Shown here one piece after another: positions 27,152 to 36,053 of a stretch of 64,000 nt of DNA. Source of the DNA: Chitinophaga polysaccharea (GTDB taxonomy: Bacteria; Bacteroidota; Bacteroidia; Chitinophagales; Chitinophagaceae); NCBI RefSeq assembly GCF_902150045.1, contig NZ_CABFVU010000003.1:558001-622000 (forward strand). Reading direction: 5' to 3'. The notes under the pieces are model-generated. The model was not told the origin of the DNA, searched no databases, and saw only the letters and a list, made by a program, of their open reading frames with translations. The position numbers and the translations under genes were made by a program. Numbering within the stretch: the stretch's first letter is position 1; each line of letters begins with the position of its first letter.

Positions 27152-27343
27152 ATGAAAAAGTTTGGTATTGTAATCGCTGCAGCTATGTTGTTTATGAGTG
27201 CATCATCTTTTGCACAGACCACTGCGCCTAAAAAAGAAACAAAGAAAGAAGTTGCTGCCAAGGCGCCTGTACACAAAAAACACGCGAAGCATCATCATAC
27301 AGCAAAACCTGCTGCTGCTCCGGCTGCACCAAAGGCAAAATAA
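27152..27343 (+). CDS. Small exported Ala/Lys/His-rich protein
   Basis: A 63-residue protein with a clear signal peptide (KKFGIVIAAAMLFMSASSFAQ, cleavage after the Ala-Gln) and a mature region of about 40 residues made almost only of Lys, Ala, His, Pro and Thr (KKETKKEVAAKAPVHKKHAKHHHTAKPAAAP). It is probably unstructured and strongly basic in the periplasm or outside. It has a paralogue-like partner at 29838 on the other side of the hybrid kinase. Candidate LytTR operator repeats lie upstream. No named family is recognised, so I infer no function beyond an exported polycationic peptide. Confidence 0.8.
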   Translation: MKKFGIVIAAAMLFMSASSFAQTTAPKKETKKEVAAKAPVHKKHAKHHHTAKPAAAPAAPKAK

Positions 27344-27369
27344 CGGGATTCCTTTACTACACATAATTG

Positions 27370-27395
27370 GCCTCAGCGGATAATTGCGCTGAGGC
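27370..27395 (+). terminator. Hairpin after the first Ala/Lys-rich peptide
   Basis: A 9-base stem GCCTCAGCG / CGCTGAGGC around an 8-base loop. A U-rich tail is weak (TAATTATCT), so termination is probable but not strong. Confidence 0.6.
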
Positions 27396-27480
27396 TAATT
27401 ATCTGAAGGAAGGAACAATAAAATTGCTACTTTTATTGAACCGGCTTTCCTATATCAGCGTTTATATGTACTAAACTGTC

Positions 27481-29679
27481 ATGCAGCCTAAAAGAATCAA
27501 ATATTACCTCCTTGGCCTGTTCATTACCGGAATGATATTATTTGTTGTGCTGCAGTTCAATTCCGCTAACAATATCCATAAGCTTATTAAAGGCAATGAG
27601 CAGCTGCTGCAGGAACTGAATGTGAAGAATGAGCTTCAGAAGCTGCAAACGAATATGGCCAAAACCGACAGCAAAGTACGTGGTGCGGTCATTTCCCAGG
27701 ATACCCTTCATATTACCGGCATTGAAGCCGAAATAGCCATCATAAAGGCCGATCTCAAAGAGATCAATAAGATCATCAAGAACGACAGCACAGAGAAGCT
27801 CCTTACCCAGCTGAACTACCTGGTGGATGAAAAGAACAATTTCAACCTGATGGTGCTGGATACCTTTTACAGCCAGGGTAAATGGGCCGCAGAAAAGCTC
27901 ATTAACAACCAGAAGGGGAAGCGGTTGGGAGAAGCTATTACCGGCATTTTACGGCAGCTGGATACCACCCGGCAATCGGAGGTGAACCGTACCACCCACC
28001 TGATAGACAGTAGCGGCCAGAAAGCCCAGCGATGGGGCACTGTCCTGGTTTTCTTCGCCTGCTTAACGAGCCTGCTGGCATTCCTGTATATTACCAGCAG
28101 GATCCACAAGCAGGAACAGCTCATAGAAGCGCTGGATGAATCGCGGCAGCAGGAAAAGAAACTGGCCGCAATAAAGGAACAGTTCCTGGCCAATATGAGC
28201 CATGAGATACGCACCCCAATGAACGCCGTGATCGGGTTTACCAATTTGCTCAAAGTGCAGCCACTGAACGATAAATCCAAAGAGTACGTGGCCGCCATAG
28301 AAAATGCTGGGCAAAGTTTGCTGGAAATTATCAACGACATCCTGGATATCTCCAAAATAGAATCCGGTATGATGCGCATAGAAGCTACCTCCTTCAGTTT
28401 GCGCAGCGTATTGCATGCCGTCAACACCATGTTCCGGCCAAAGGCCGAAGAAAAACAGCTGCAGCTGTCTGTTACCATCGGGGACGATGTACCGGATATT
28501 TTATATGGAGATGTTGTGCGGCTGACGCAGGTGCTGGTAAACCTTACCAGCAATGCCGTTAAATTTACCGGGGAGGGAGCTGTGCGCATACACGTAACAA
28601 AAACATGGGCGGAAGATAATGCAGTACGTATATTGTTCACCGTTAGTGATACCGGCATAGGTATTGATCCCTCCAAGCAACAAAGTATTTTTGACCGTTT
28701 TAACCAGGCGGAAGCCGCTACCACCCGCAAATACGGCGGCACCGGTTTGGGGCTTGCCATCGTAAAACAGCTGATAGAGCTGCAGAACGGCTTTATTTCC
28801 GTGGAAAGCAAACCAGGTGAAGGCGCTACCTTCAAAGTGGAATTGCCATATACATTGGGCGAGCCACTGCTTGAAGAAGGGACTAACTATCTTACAGAAA
28901 ACGACCAGCTGCCATTGCACCCGGATGTACGGTTGCTGGTGGCAGAAGATAACAGGATGAACCAGAACCTGCTTCGTCATTTACTGGGCAGCTGGCATCT
29001 GCAATACAAAATGGTGAACAATGGCAAAGAGGTATTACAGGCATTGGAGCGGCAGCACTTCGACCTGGTGCTCATGGATATACAAATGCCTGAGATGGAC
29101 GGCTATACGGCCGTACAGGCCATCAGGAATGAGCTTCATTCCACTATCCCGGTAATAGCCATGACGGCCCACGCCATGACCGGCGAACGTGAGAAATGCC
29201 TGCAAATGGGCATGAATGAGTATATTTCCAAGCCTATTATTGACGACGACCTGTACAGGATGATCCAGCTGTACATTGGCAAGCTGCCGCCCTGGGAATT
29301 GCCGGCTGTTCACCAGCTGCCGGGTGAAAACGGTGTTCATCAACTGATCAACCTGGACTATCTTCACGACCTTTCCAAGGGCAATACCCAATTCGAAAAA
29401 ACGATGCTGGAGCAATTTATTACACAGCTGCCGGAAGAATTATCATTGCTGAAGCAGGCTGTGGTGGAGGAAGACATAGCGGCCATACGCGCTACCGCAC
29501 ATAATCTCAAAACTACGGTGTCTTTTATTGGTTTACAGGATCACCTCTACCCCGTGCTGGAGCCCCTGGAAAAGCTACAGGAAAACAGCTATCATCCCGG
29601 TACGGTGGCCAGCCAGTTTAATACGCTGAAACAGCTGTGCATACAGGCTGTACAGGAAGCCATCCATATATTATTATAG
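27481..29679 (+). CDS. Hybrid histidine kinase with receiver and Hpt domains
   Basis: A 732-residue membrane kinase. TM1 is at about 9-29 and TM2 at about 183-205, enclosing a helical CHASE3-like extracytoplasmic domain. Then come HisKA (FLANMSHEIRTPMNAVIGF, His 241), HATPase_c (N box NLTSNAVKF, G1 DTGIGID, G2 GTGLGLAIVKQL), a receiver (FDLVLMDIQMPEMDGY, Asp 533) and a C-terminal Hpt-like helix bundle (RATAHNLKTTVSF, His about 674). The chain therefore holds a whole phosphorelay, whose output could be the LytTR regulator at 26328, an inference from proximity. The start is ATG 27481, 137 bases after the peptide gene. Confidence 0.93.
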   Translation: MQPKRIKYYLLGLFITGMILFVVLQFNSANNIHKLIKGNEQLLQELNVKNELQKLQTNMAKTDSKVRGAVISQDTLHITGIEAEIAIIKADLKEINKIIKNDSTEKLLTQLNYLVDEKNNFNLMVLDTFYSQGKWAAEKLINNQKGKRLGEAITGILRQLDTTRQSEVNRTTHLIDSSGQKAQRWGTVLVFFACLTSLLAFLYITSRIHKQEQLIEALDESRQQEKKLAAIKEQFLANMSHEIRTPMNAVIGFTNLLKVQPLNDKSKEYVAAIENAGQSLLEIINDILDISKIESGMMRIEATSFSLRSVLHAVNTMFRPKAEEKQLQLSVTIGDDVPDILYGDVVRLTQVLVNLTSNAVKFTGEGAVRIHVTKTWAEDNAVRILFTVSDTGIGIDPSKQQSIFDRFNQAEAATTRKYGGTGLGLAIVKQLIELQNGFISVESKPGEGATFKVELPYTLGEPLLEEGTNYLTENDQLPLHPDVRLLVAEDNRMNQNLLRHLLGSWHLQYKMVNNGKEVLQALERQHFDLVLMDIQMPEMDGYTAVQAIRNELHSTIPVIAMTAHAMTGEREKCLQMGMNEYISKPIIDDDLYRMIQLYIGKLPPWELPAVHQLPGENGVHQLINLDYLHDLSKGNTQFEKTMLEQFITQLPEELSLLKQAVVEEDIAAIRATAHNLKTTVSFIGLQDHLYPVLEPLEKLQENSYHPGTVASQFNTLKQLCIQAVQEAIHILL

Positions 29680-29693
29680 TTCTCCGTTATACA

Positions 29694-29744
29694 TTACCGT
29701 ACATTTTTCCCTGTTCAACGACAGTAATACCCTATTCACCGAAA
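29694..29744. promoter_or_regulatory. Candidate LytTR operator upstream of the second Ala/Lys-rich peptide
   Basis: AACGACAG starts at 29717. A related half-site (TTCACCGAAA against TTCAACGACA, 8 of 10) follows 21 bases downstream, and a weaker one (ACCGTACA at 29696) lies 21 bases upstream. The stretch 29694-29724 aligns without gaps to 27025-27055, with about 20 of 31 bases identical. As in the first copy, AACGACAG begins 56 bases before the candidate -7 box (TATTTTTA at 29773). Confidence 0.45.
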
Positions 29745-29837
29745 CATCCCGCCAACACGCTCTTTGCTGCTGTATTTTTACTTCAGAAACTATAACGATA
29801 CATTCTTTCATCTAATCATTTTAAAAAATACAACATC

Positions 29838-30038
29838 ATGAAAAAAAGCCTGATCGCCGCTGTAGTAGTAATGAGCATTTCTGCTGCATCTTTTGCACAA
29901 GCACCAGCTGCTAAACCAGCAAAGAAAGCCGCTAAAACTGAAGCTAAAGCGGAAGCAAAACCTGCTGCTGACACTACTAAAAAAGCTGCTAAACACGAAC
30001 ATGCAAAGAAAGCTGCTCCTGCTGCTAAGAAAGCATAA
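29838..30038 (+). CDS. Small exported Ala/Lys-rich protein, second copy
   Basis: A 66-residue protein: signal peptide (KKSLIAAVVVMSISAASFAQ), then about 45 residues almost only Ala and Lys with scattered Glu, Pro and His (APAAKPAKKAAKTEAKAEAK; TKKAAKHEHAKKAAP). The mature part resembles histone-tail-like or Hc1-like sequences, but the signal peptide argues for export. It shares size, export signal and composition with the protein at 27152, which it flanks across the hybrid kinase. It ends with a strong hairpin terminator at 30070. Confidence 0.8.
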   Translation: MKKSLIAAVVVMSISAASFAQAPAAKPAKKAAKTEAKAEAKPAADTTKKAAKHEHAKKAAPAAKKA

Positions 30039-30069
30039 TTCAACACCATACAGCGTTTGAGTTAAAAAG

Positions 30070-30102
30070 TCCCGTTGGCCTTCGGTTAACGGGATTTTTT
30101 TT
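30070..30102 (+). terminator. Rho-independent terminator of the second Ala/Lys-rich peptide
   Basis: A 7-base stem TCCCGTT / AACGGGA with an 11-base loop, followed by a run of eight T. Confidence 0.85.
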
Positions 30103-30141
30103 CGGAGTTTGTCTGACTCAGGATTAGTCAGACAAACTCCG
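30103..30141. repeat. Inverted repeat, family copy B (minimal)
   Basis: CGGAGTTTGTCTGACT (30103-30118) and its exact reverse complement (30126-30141) enclose the 7-base loop CAGGATT. It is the terminal sequence of the long copies C and D, without their GAT-rich inner arms: a minimal or collapsed member of the family. It sits between the terminators of two convergent genes. Confidence 0.9.
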
Positions 30142-30147
30142 CGCGCA

Positions 30148-30173
30148 TAAAAAAAGCCCGCCGTAAGGCGGGC
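30148..30173 (-). terminator. Rho-independent terminator of the TPR gene
   Basis: GCCCGCC / GGCGGGC stem with a GTAA loop (30156-30173). On the minus strand it is followed by a run of T (complement of the A-run at 30148-30155), 26 bases after the gene's stop at 30199. Confidence 0.85.
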
Positions 30174-30198
30174 CCTGTACTTATTATAAGTGCGGTTA

Positions 30199-31455
30199 CT
30201 ATTTCTGTAAGCCGTCCAGTTTCTTTTTCACTTCTTCTACTTTTGCAGTATTGTTTTTGATCGCGTAGATCTTCTGCAGTGCATAGAGGCAGCTTTCGTA
30301 AGTTTGTTTGTCGCTTGCATCGAGGCTGCTGGCTTTAGCGGTGAAACCTTCATCAGCTTTCTCGAAGAAAGGCAATGCCTGACCCATCAGTCCTTCTACC
30401 TTGGTCTGTAATTCTTTGGCTTTGGGTGAAGTTTGCTGTTTGCTGTCCAGGCCATTGAGCTCTTTGTTGAAAACAACGGCACGGTTGAAGTACAGTGCGC
30501 CCAGCTGAAAGTTGGCAGTTGCATCAGCAGGGTTCATTTCGATCGCTTTCTTGTATGCTGCTTCTGCTTTACCTATCAGTTCTTCGTAGTTTGCCGGTTT
30601 AGGAGCATCACCGCCTTTTTCATCGTGGGGATTAGCCAGGTTATCTACGCGGATAGCGTAATCCAGTACAGCTGCCTGGTCGTTTGGATTGTCGGCGATC
30701 TTCTTTTCCAGCATACCCAGTAATTCGTTGGTTTTACCTGTTTTGCTGTAGAAGGCCATTTCCATATCGTTAAAGCGTTTATCCTTAGGGAATAATGCTT
30801 TAGCCTGTTCGATTGTTTTCAGCCAGTTAGCCTGGTCTCCTTTTTCTTCGTACAGCTGACCCAGGATCACGTAGAGTGCCGGTTCGCCTTTGAACTGCAG
30901 GTCTGCTGCTTTTTTCAGGTAGGTGAAAGCATCGTCTTTTTTACCGGCCTGGTTGGCAGCGTAACCAACGTAAAAAGTGAGGGCAGTATCTGTAGGAATA
31001 GAGCCACCGAGGTTTTTACTGTTATAGAAGTCAGCTACTTCAAAGGCCTGTTTGAAGTTATACAGGGAGGAGTCCCATTTCTGTTCATTCAGGTTAGCAT
31101 AACCGGCGTTGGCAATAGTAGCATAAACGTTGAACAGAGGCTGGTTCATTTCCAGTACCGCTTCTTTCATTTTAGGATCTATTTCCAATGCTTTTTTGAA
31201 GGCTGCAAAAGCTTCTGATGCGAGTGCCGCACTTTTCTGCTTGGTGCCCATAGCTTCCAGGATCTTACCATCTACCAGCCATGTTTTAGCGTCGTTTTTG
31301 GTCTTGTCGTTCTGTAATGCTGCGTCAATATCCGCTTTGGCTTTTTCCAGGTCTTGCTTCTTCAGGTTCTCATCCGCACTGCTAACTTTTGCCCGTTGTG
31401 CCATAACCGATACACCGGCCGTGCAAAAGAGAAGAGATACCAATAATTTTTTCAT
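30199..31455 (-). CDS. Exported tetratricopeptide repeat protein
   Basis: A 418-residue protein with a signal peptide (KKLLVSLLFCTAGVSVMAQ) and roughly eight TPR-like helix pairs: LEKAKADIDAALQNDKTKNDAKTWL, KDDAFTYLKKAADLQFKGEPALYVILGQLYEEKGD, AEAAYKKAIEMNPADATANFQLGALYFNRAV. The TPR consensus spacing is visible in the second half. It probably serves as a periplasmic protein-protein scaffold; the partner is unknown. It is monocistronic between the hairpins at 30148 and 31565. Confidence 0.88.
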   Translation of the reverse strand: MKKLLVSLLFCTAGVSVMAQRAKVSSADENLKKQDLEKAKADIDAALQNDKTKNDAKTWLVDGKILEAMGTKQKSAALASEAFAAFKKALEIDPKMKEAVLEMNQPLFNVYATIANAGYANLNEQKWDSSLYNFKQAFEVADFYNSKNLGGSIPTDTALTFYVGYAANQAGKKDDAFTYLKKAADLQFKGEPALYVILGQLYEEKGDQANWLKTIEQAKALFPKDKRFNDMEMAFYSKTGKTNELLGMLEKKIADNPNDQAAVLDYAIRVDNLANPHDEKGGDAPKPANYEELIGKAEAAYKKAIEMNPADATANFQLGALYFNRAVVFNKELNGLDSKQQTSPKAKELQTKVEGLMGQALPFFEKADEGFTAKASSLDASDKQTYESCLYALQKIYAIKNNTAKVEEVKKKLDGLQK

Positions 31456-31564
31456 GCTTTTGTTTTTTTAGTTGCTGATTACAATAAGAGTATGGTGCTC
31501 CAATAAATAATAATACAACCAGCAGTATAGTTACCACTAAAAGCCGGCTGTGTTTTTTATCAGA

Positions 31565-31602
31565 AACCGGTAACAGACCGGGTTACGGACCTGTTACCGG
31601 TT
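31565..31602 (-). terminator. Hairpin downstream of gyrA
   Basis: A perfect 12-base stem AACCGGTAACAG (31565-31576) / CTGTTACCGGTT (31591-31602) with a 14-base loop, 14 bases past the gyrA stop. There is no clear T-run on the minus strand, so it may stabilise the 3' end rather than terminate. Confidence 0.6.
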
Positions 31603-31615
31603 ATAAAAAGATGAT

Positions 31616-34222
31616 TTATTCCTCTGTTGCTTCAGTAGCTTCACCGTCGGTTCCTTCCGGTGTGTCGTCATTTTCATCTGCTTCAGGTATTTCTTCGCCT
31701 GCTACAGCGGTTGTTCCGGCACCTTCCGTACCTTCTTCCGCAATGATGGCTTCTTCTTCCTGCTCATCGAGTCTTGCTACAGCTGCAATTTCATCGTTAT
31801 TATCCAGGCGGATCAGGCGTACACCCTGTGTGGCGCGGCCGGCTTCCCGGATATCTGCAACGGCCATGCGGATGGTGATACCGGATTTGCAGGTGATCAT
31901 CAGGTCATGTTTCTCCGTTACGTCAAGGATCGCAATGAGGTTACCGGTTTTCTCCGTGATGTTAATGGTTTTCACACCTTTACCGCCACGGTTGGTAATA
32001 CGGTATTCCTCGATGTTGGTGCGTTTACCGAATCCTTTTTCAGATACCACCAGGATGGTTTTCTGATCGTCTTCTTTATTAACACAAACCATACCAACCA
32101 CCTCATCTTTGTCGCTGTCTACCTCAATTCCCCTTACACCAATGGCGCCGCGACCGGTGTCACGAACCGTTACTTCAGGGAACCTGATGGCGCGCCCGCT
32201 CTGGATGGCCATCATAATCTGGCTGTCGCCGGTAGTCAGTTTGGCTTCCAGCAACTGGTCGCCCTCATTGATCGTGATAGCGTTTACACCGTTCTGACGG
32301 GGGCGGGAGAATTCTTCCACCATTGTCTTCTTGATGATACCCTTCTTGGTACAAAGTACAATATAATGGTTATTTATAAAATCTTTATCGTTGAGGTCTT
32401 TAATGTCGATGATAGCGCGGATCTTATCATCGGCCGGCAGCTGGATCATGTTCTGGATAGCACGTCCCTTACCGCTTTTTTCGCCGTCCGGAATTTCGTA
32501 GACCTTCAGCCAGTAGCAGCGGCCTTTTTCCGTGAAAAACAGCATGGTATGGTGGGTAGAGGCTACGAACAGGTGCTCTATATAATCCTCATCACGGGTT
32601 TTACCGCCAATTGCGCCGCGGCCACCGCGTTTCTGCTGGCGGTAGTCGTAAGCGGAAGTACGCTTGATATATCCCAGGTGTGAAATGGTGATCACCACAT
32701 CTTCTTCTGCGATAATATCTTCTATCCTCATTTCGCTGGCCAGGTACTGGATCTCCGTTTTACGCTCGTCACCGAATTTCTTCTTCACTTCTTCCAGTTC
32801 TTCGCGGATGATCTTCATACGTAAAGATTCATCGGCCAATACATCTTTCAGGTAAGCGATCAGCTTCATGATGTCGTCATATTCGGCGCGGATCTTATCG
32901 CGCTCCATGCCGGTAAGGCGCTGTAAGCGCAGCTCCAGTATGGCTTTCGACTGGATCTCAGACAACCCGAATTCGGTCATCAGTCCTTCTTTTGCCACAT
33001 CAGGCGTAGCTGCGGCACGGATCAGCGCAATCACCTGGTCCAGGTGATCCAGTGCGATCAGGTAACCGGCGAGGATATGTGCTTTCTCTTCTGCCTTACG
33101 CAGGTCGAAGCGGGTCCTTCTAACTACTACTTCATGACGGAAGTCGATGAATTCCGCGATCATATCTTTCAGGTTCAATATACGGGGACGACCTTTTACC
33201 AGGGCCACGTTATTGATACCGTAAGATGTTTGCAGCTCGGAGTATTTAAATAACTGGTTGATGATCACATTGGAGATAGCTTCCCTTTTGAGATCAATTA
33301 CCAGGCGCATACCTTCACGGTCGCTCTCGTCGCGTACATCGGAAATGCCTTCAATAATTTTATCGTTTACCAGCTGTGCAATTTTCTGATGCAGTACCGC
33401 CTTGTTGATCTGGTAAGGCAGTTCATAGATCACCAGTTTTTCGCGGCCGTTCTTGGCAGTTTCTGAGGTGATCTTACCTCTTACCACTACCCTGCCCCTG
33501 CCGGTTTCAAAGCCTTGTTTAACGCCTTCAAAACCATATATAATACCTCCTGTAGGGAAGTCGGGCGCCTTGATATGTTTGACCAGTTCTTCAATGGTGA
33601 TGTCCCTGTTTTCGATATACGCCACTGCACCGTCCACCACTTCGCTGAGGTTGTGGGGCATAATGTTGGTAGCCATACCAACGGCGATACCGGAAGCGCC
33701 ATTCACCAGCAGGTTAGGAATGCGGGTAGGCAGTACCGTAGGTTCCTGCAGGGTGTCGTCGAAGTTGTTGGTAAAATCCACCGTTTCTTTCTCGATGTCT
33801 TCCAGCATGGCTTCTGCGATCTTCTGCAGGCGGATCTCAGTGTAACGCATGGCAGCCGGCATATCGCCATCTACCGAACCGAAGTTACCCTGACCATCCA
33901 CCATGGGATAACGCATGCTCCAGGGCTGTGCCAGACGTACAATGGTGTCGTAAATGGAGGCATCACCATGCGGGTGATACTTACCCATTACCTCACCCAC
34001 AATACGCGCTGATTTCTTGTAGGCCTTGTTACTGTGGTTACCGAGTTCATTCATCCCGAATAAAACACGGCGGTGCACAGGTTTCAGACCATCTCTCACA
34101 TCGGGCAGGGCACGGCCCACGATCACGGACATAGAATAATCTATGTAGGCCGTTTTCATTTGCTCCTCGATATTTATCTGGACAATTCTCCCTTCCTGAT
34201 GATTTTCCGTATGCTCTGTCAT
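31616..34222 (-). CDS. gyrA: DNA gyrase subunit A
   Basis: The 868-residue DNA-breaking subunit of gyrase. The N-terminal winged-helix and tower part has MSVIVGRALPDVRDGLKPVHRR, the GEVMGKYHPHGDASIYD quinolone-region motif and AAMRYTEIRL with the catalytic Tyr near residue 123. The C-terminal beta-pinwheel has the GyrA box QKRGGRG, which distinguishes it from ParC. A very acidic tail follows (EEQEEEAIIAEEGTEG to EATEATEE). I start at ATG 34222; the longer frame to 34270 would run over the -7 box at 34268-34275. Normal length. Confidence 0.96.
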   Translation of the reverse strand: MTEHTENHQEGRIVQINIEEQMKTAYIDYSMSVIVGRALPDVRDGLKPVHRRVLFGMNELGNHSNKAYKKSARIVGEVMGKYHPHGDASIYDTIVRLAQPWSMRYPMVDGQGNFGSVDGDMPAAMRYTEIRLQKIAEAMLEDIEKETVDFTNNFDDTLQEPTVLPTRIPNLLVNGASGIAVGMATNIMPHNLSEVVDGAVAYIENRDITIEELVKHIKAPDFPTGGIIYGFEGVKQGFETGRGRVVVRGKITSETAKNGREKLVIYELPYQINKAVLHQKIAQLVNDKIIEGISDVRDESDREGMRLVIDLKREAISNVIINQLFKYSELQTSYGINNVALVKGRPRILNLKDMIAEFIDFRHEVVVRRTRFDLRKAEEKAHILAGYLIALDHLDQVIALIRAAATPDVAKEGLMTEFGLSEIQSKAILELRLQRLTGMERDKIRAEYDDIMKLIAYLKDVLADESLRMKIIREELEEVKKKFGDERKTEIQYLASEMRIEDIIAEEDVVITISHLGYIKRTSAYDYRQQKRGGRGAIGGKTRDEDYIEHLFVASTHHTMLFFTEKGRCYWLKVYEIPDGEKSGKGRAIQNMIQLPADDKIRAIIDIKDLNDKDFINNHYIVLCTKKGIIKKTMVEEFSRPRQNGVNAITINEGDQLLEAKLTTGDSQIMMAIQSGRAIRFPEVTVRDTGRGAIGVRGIEVDSDKDEVVGMVCVNKEDDQKTILVVSEKGFGKRTNIEEYRITNRGGKGVKTINITEKTGNLIAILDVTEKHDLMITCKSGITIRMAVADIREAGRATQGVRLIRLDNNDEIAAVARLDEQEEEAIIAEEGTEGAGTTAVAGEEIPEADENDDTPEGTDGEATEATEE

Positions 34223-34645
34223 TTTGTGTGTTGATTTACAGTTTTTTCTGCGTAAAACAGATAAAGGCAAATATAGCCATTTCAGCCCTTATTCCGGCCT
34301 AAAAATCAAAGAATGTGAATAAAAAACGCCATAGGGAATAACGATTATATTGTGATATGGATATATGATTGATTTAAATAATGAATGACAACCATTTATA
34401 TGCCTTTTGCGTTATAAATAAATAACCCGTTTTCTGATTTATCTGCTATATGTTAAGATCCATTAATATATTAGAAAATAAATATTGGCAAAGTATTTGT
34501 TTCTAAGCGGCTGATAATCAATAGCTCGAATCAACGGAAAACATATATATAATAAGAACAAATCCGAATTTGCCTGAAAATTCGAACATAAGTGTAAAAA
34601 GTGCTGTTATTCCCCTGATTCTTAATCACTTTTCTAAAGAAGACT
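34223..34645. promoter_or_regulatory. AT-rich divergent intergenic region with gyrA -7 box
   Basis: 423 bases between gyrA (leftward) and the saccharopine dehydrogenase gene (rightward). Read on the minus strand, TATATTTG at 34275-34268 is a perfect Bacteroidota -7 box about 45 bases before the gyrA ATG. The rest is AT-rich (TATATATAATAAG near 34550). No ORF or strong hairpin is seen. Confidence 0.6.
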
Positions 34646-35968
34646 ATGAAGAACATACTGTTGTTTGGCGCCGGTAAATCGGCCACCAGCCTGATCGACT
34701 ATCTGTTGGCAAATGCACCGAGGCAAAAATGGCATCTCACAGTGGCCGATCACGACCTTTCGCTCATTAAATCCAAAACAGGAAAATCATATTATGCTAC
34801 ACCCGCTGCACTGGATATCAAAGACGATGCAGCCAGACAACAACTGATCAGAGATACCGACCTGGTTATTTCTTTATTGCCTGCTACCCTTCATATCCTG
34901 GTGGCAAGGGATTGCCTGGCGGAAAAGAAACACCTGCTTACCGCTTCTTATATTGATGATGAAGTAAGACAACTGCAACCCGAAATTGAAAAAGCAGGTT
35001 TGCTGTTTATGTATGAAATGGGCCTTGATCCCGGTATAGATCATATGTCGGCCATGAAACTCATTCACTCTATTGAAAAGAAAGGCGGACAGATCTTCTC
35101 CTTTAAATCATATTGCGGTGGTCTTATCTCCCCGGCCAGTAATGATAACCCCTGGCAGTACAAAGTATCCTGGAATGCCCGGAACATCGTAACGGCAGGC
35201 ATTTCCGGCGCTACCTACAAGGAAAAAGGCAAAGTGAAGGAACTTACCCACGAACAACTTTTTGATCATACAAAAACCATTCAGGTACCCGGCCTCGGTA
35301 AACTGGCCTTCTACCCCAACCGCGATTCCCTGGGCTATATGCAGGCTTACAAGTTGGAAGACCTGGCCACCTTTATGCGAGCCACCCTTCGCTTCCCGGA
35401 CTTTTGCGAGGGCTGGAATGCCCTGATAAAGCTGGGCCTGACAGATGATAGTCATAAAATTGCCACAGATAAACTAACGTATACGGAATGGGCATCACAT
35501 GCCGTTAAAGATGGAACAGGCACCCCGGAAGAGAATATAGCCCAGCTCCTGGGCGTTAGCACCAAGTCCAAAGTGATCCGCCAGCTAAAATTCCTGGGAT
35601 TATTAAGCACAGAAGTCATAAATTTAGGGGAACAAACCAACGCAGGCGTGCTCCAGTTCCTGGTAGAGAACAAACTTAAAATGGAACCTGCCGATAAAGA
35701 CATGATCGTAATGATGCATGAAATTGAGTTTGAACGCCGCAGTATGGCCACCAGGATGCACAGTTACATGATTGTTCAGGGAGAAGACAGCATACACACA
35801 GCGATGGCGAAAACAGTAGGGCTCCCACTGGGAATTATGGCCAAAATGATCCTCCAGGACAAGATTACATTAACAGGACTGCAGATACCGGTAATGCCGG
35901 AAGTATATAACCCCGTTCTAAAAGAATTAGAAGAGTACGATATCAGATTTGAAGAAAGCTTTGAATAA
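34646..35968 (+). CDS. Saccharopine dehydrogenase family protein
   Basis: A 440-residue two-domain enzyme. The N-terminal Rossmann fold begins NILLFGAGKSATSLIDYLL, with the ADHD adenine-ribose region; a saccharopine-reductase C-terminal domain contains EMGLDPGIDHMSAMKLI, FKSYCGGLISPASNDNPWQYKVSWN and the C-terminal LPLGIMAKMIL. In yeast Lys9 such enzymes form saccharopine from aminoadipate semialdehyde and glutamate, and bacterial homologues act in lysine or related amino acid metabolism. Which direction it runs here cannot be told. It is monocistronic, with a terminator at 36024. Confidence 0.9.
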   Translation: MKNILLFGAGKSATSLIDYLLANAPRQKWHLTVADHDLSLIKSKTGKSYYATPAALDIKDDAARQQLIRDTDLVISLLPATLHILVARDCLAEKKHLLTASYIDDEVRQLQPEIEKAGLLFMYEMGLDPGIDHMSAMKLIHSIEKKGGQIFSFKSYCGGLISPASNDNPWQYKVSWNARNIVTAGISGATYKEKGKVKELTHEQLFDHTKTIQVPGLGKLAFYPNRDSLGYMQAYKLEDLATFMRATLRFPDFCEGWNALIKLGLTDDSHKIATDKLTYTEWASHAVKDGTGTPEENIAQLLGVSTKSKVIRQLKFLGLLSTEVINLGEQTNAGVLQFLVENKLKMEPADKDMIVMMHEIEFERRSMATRMHSYMIVQGEDSIHTAMAKTVGLPLGIMAKMILQDKITLTGLQIPVMPEVYNPVLKELEEYDIRFEESFE

Positions 35969-36023
35969 GCAAAGTTATTTTTTTCCTATGATGGACTCTA
36001 ATCGGGCACAAGGACTTGTGATA

Positions 36024-36053
36024 CCTCCCCTGGAACGGGGAGGTTTTTATTTT
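36024..36053 (+). terminator. Rho-independent terminator
   Basis: CCTCCCC (36024-36030) / GGGGAGG (36037-36043) with a 6-base loop, then TTTTTATTTT. It ends the saccharopine dehydrogenase transcript and touches the stop of the convergent sirtuin gene at 36052. Confidence 0.88.
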
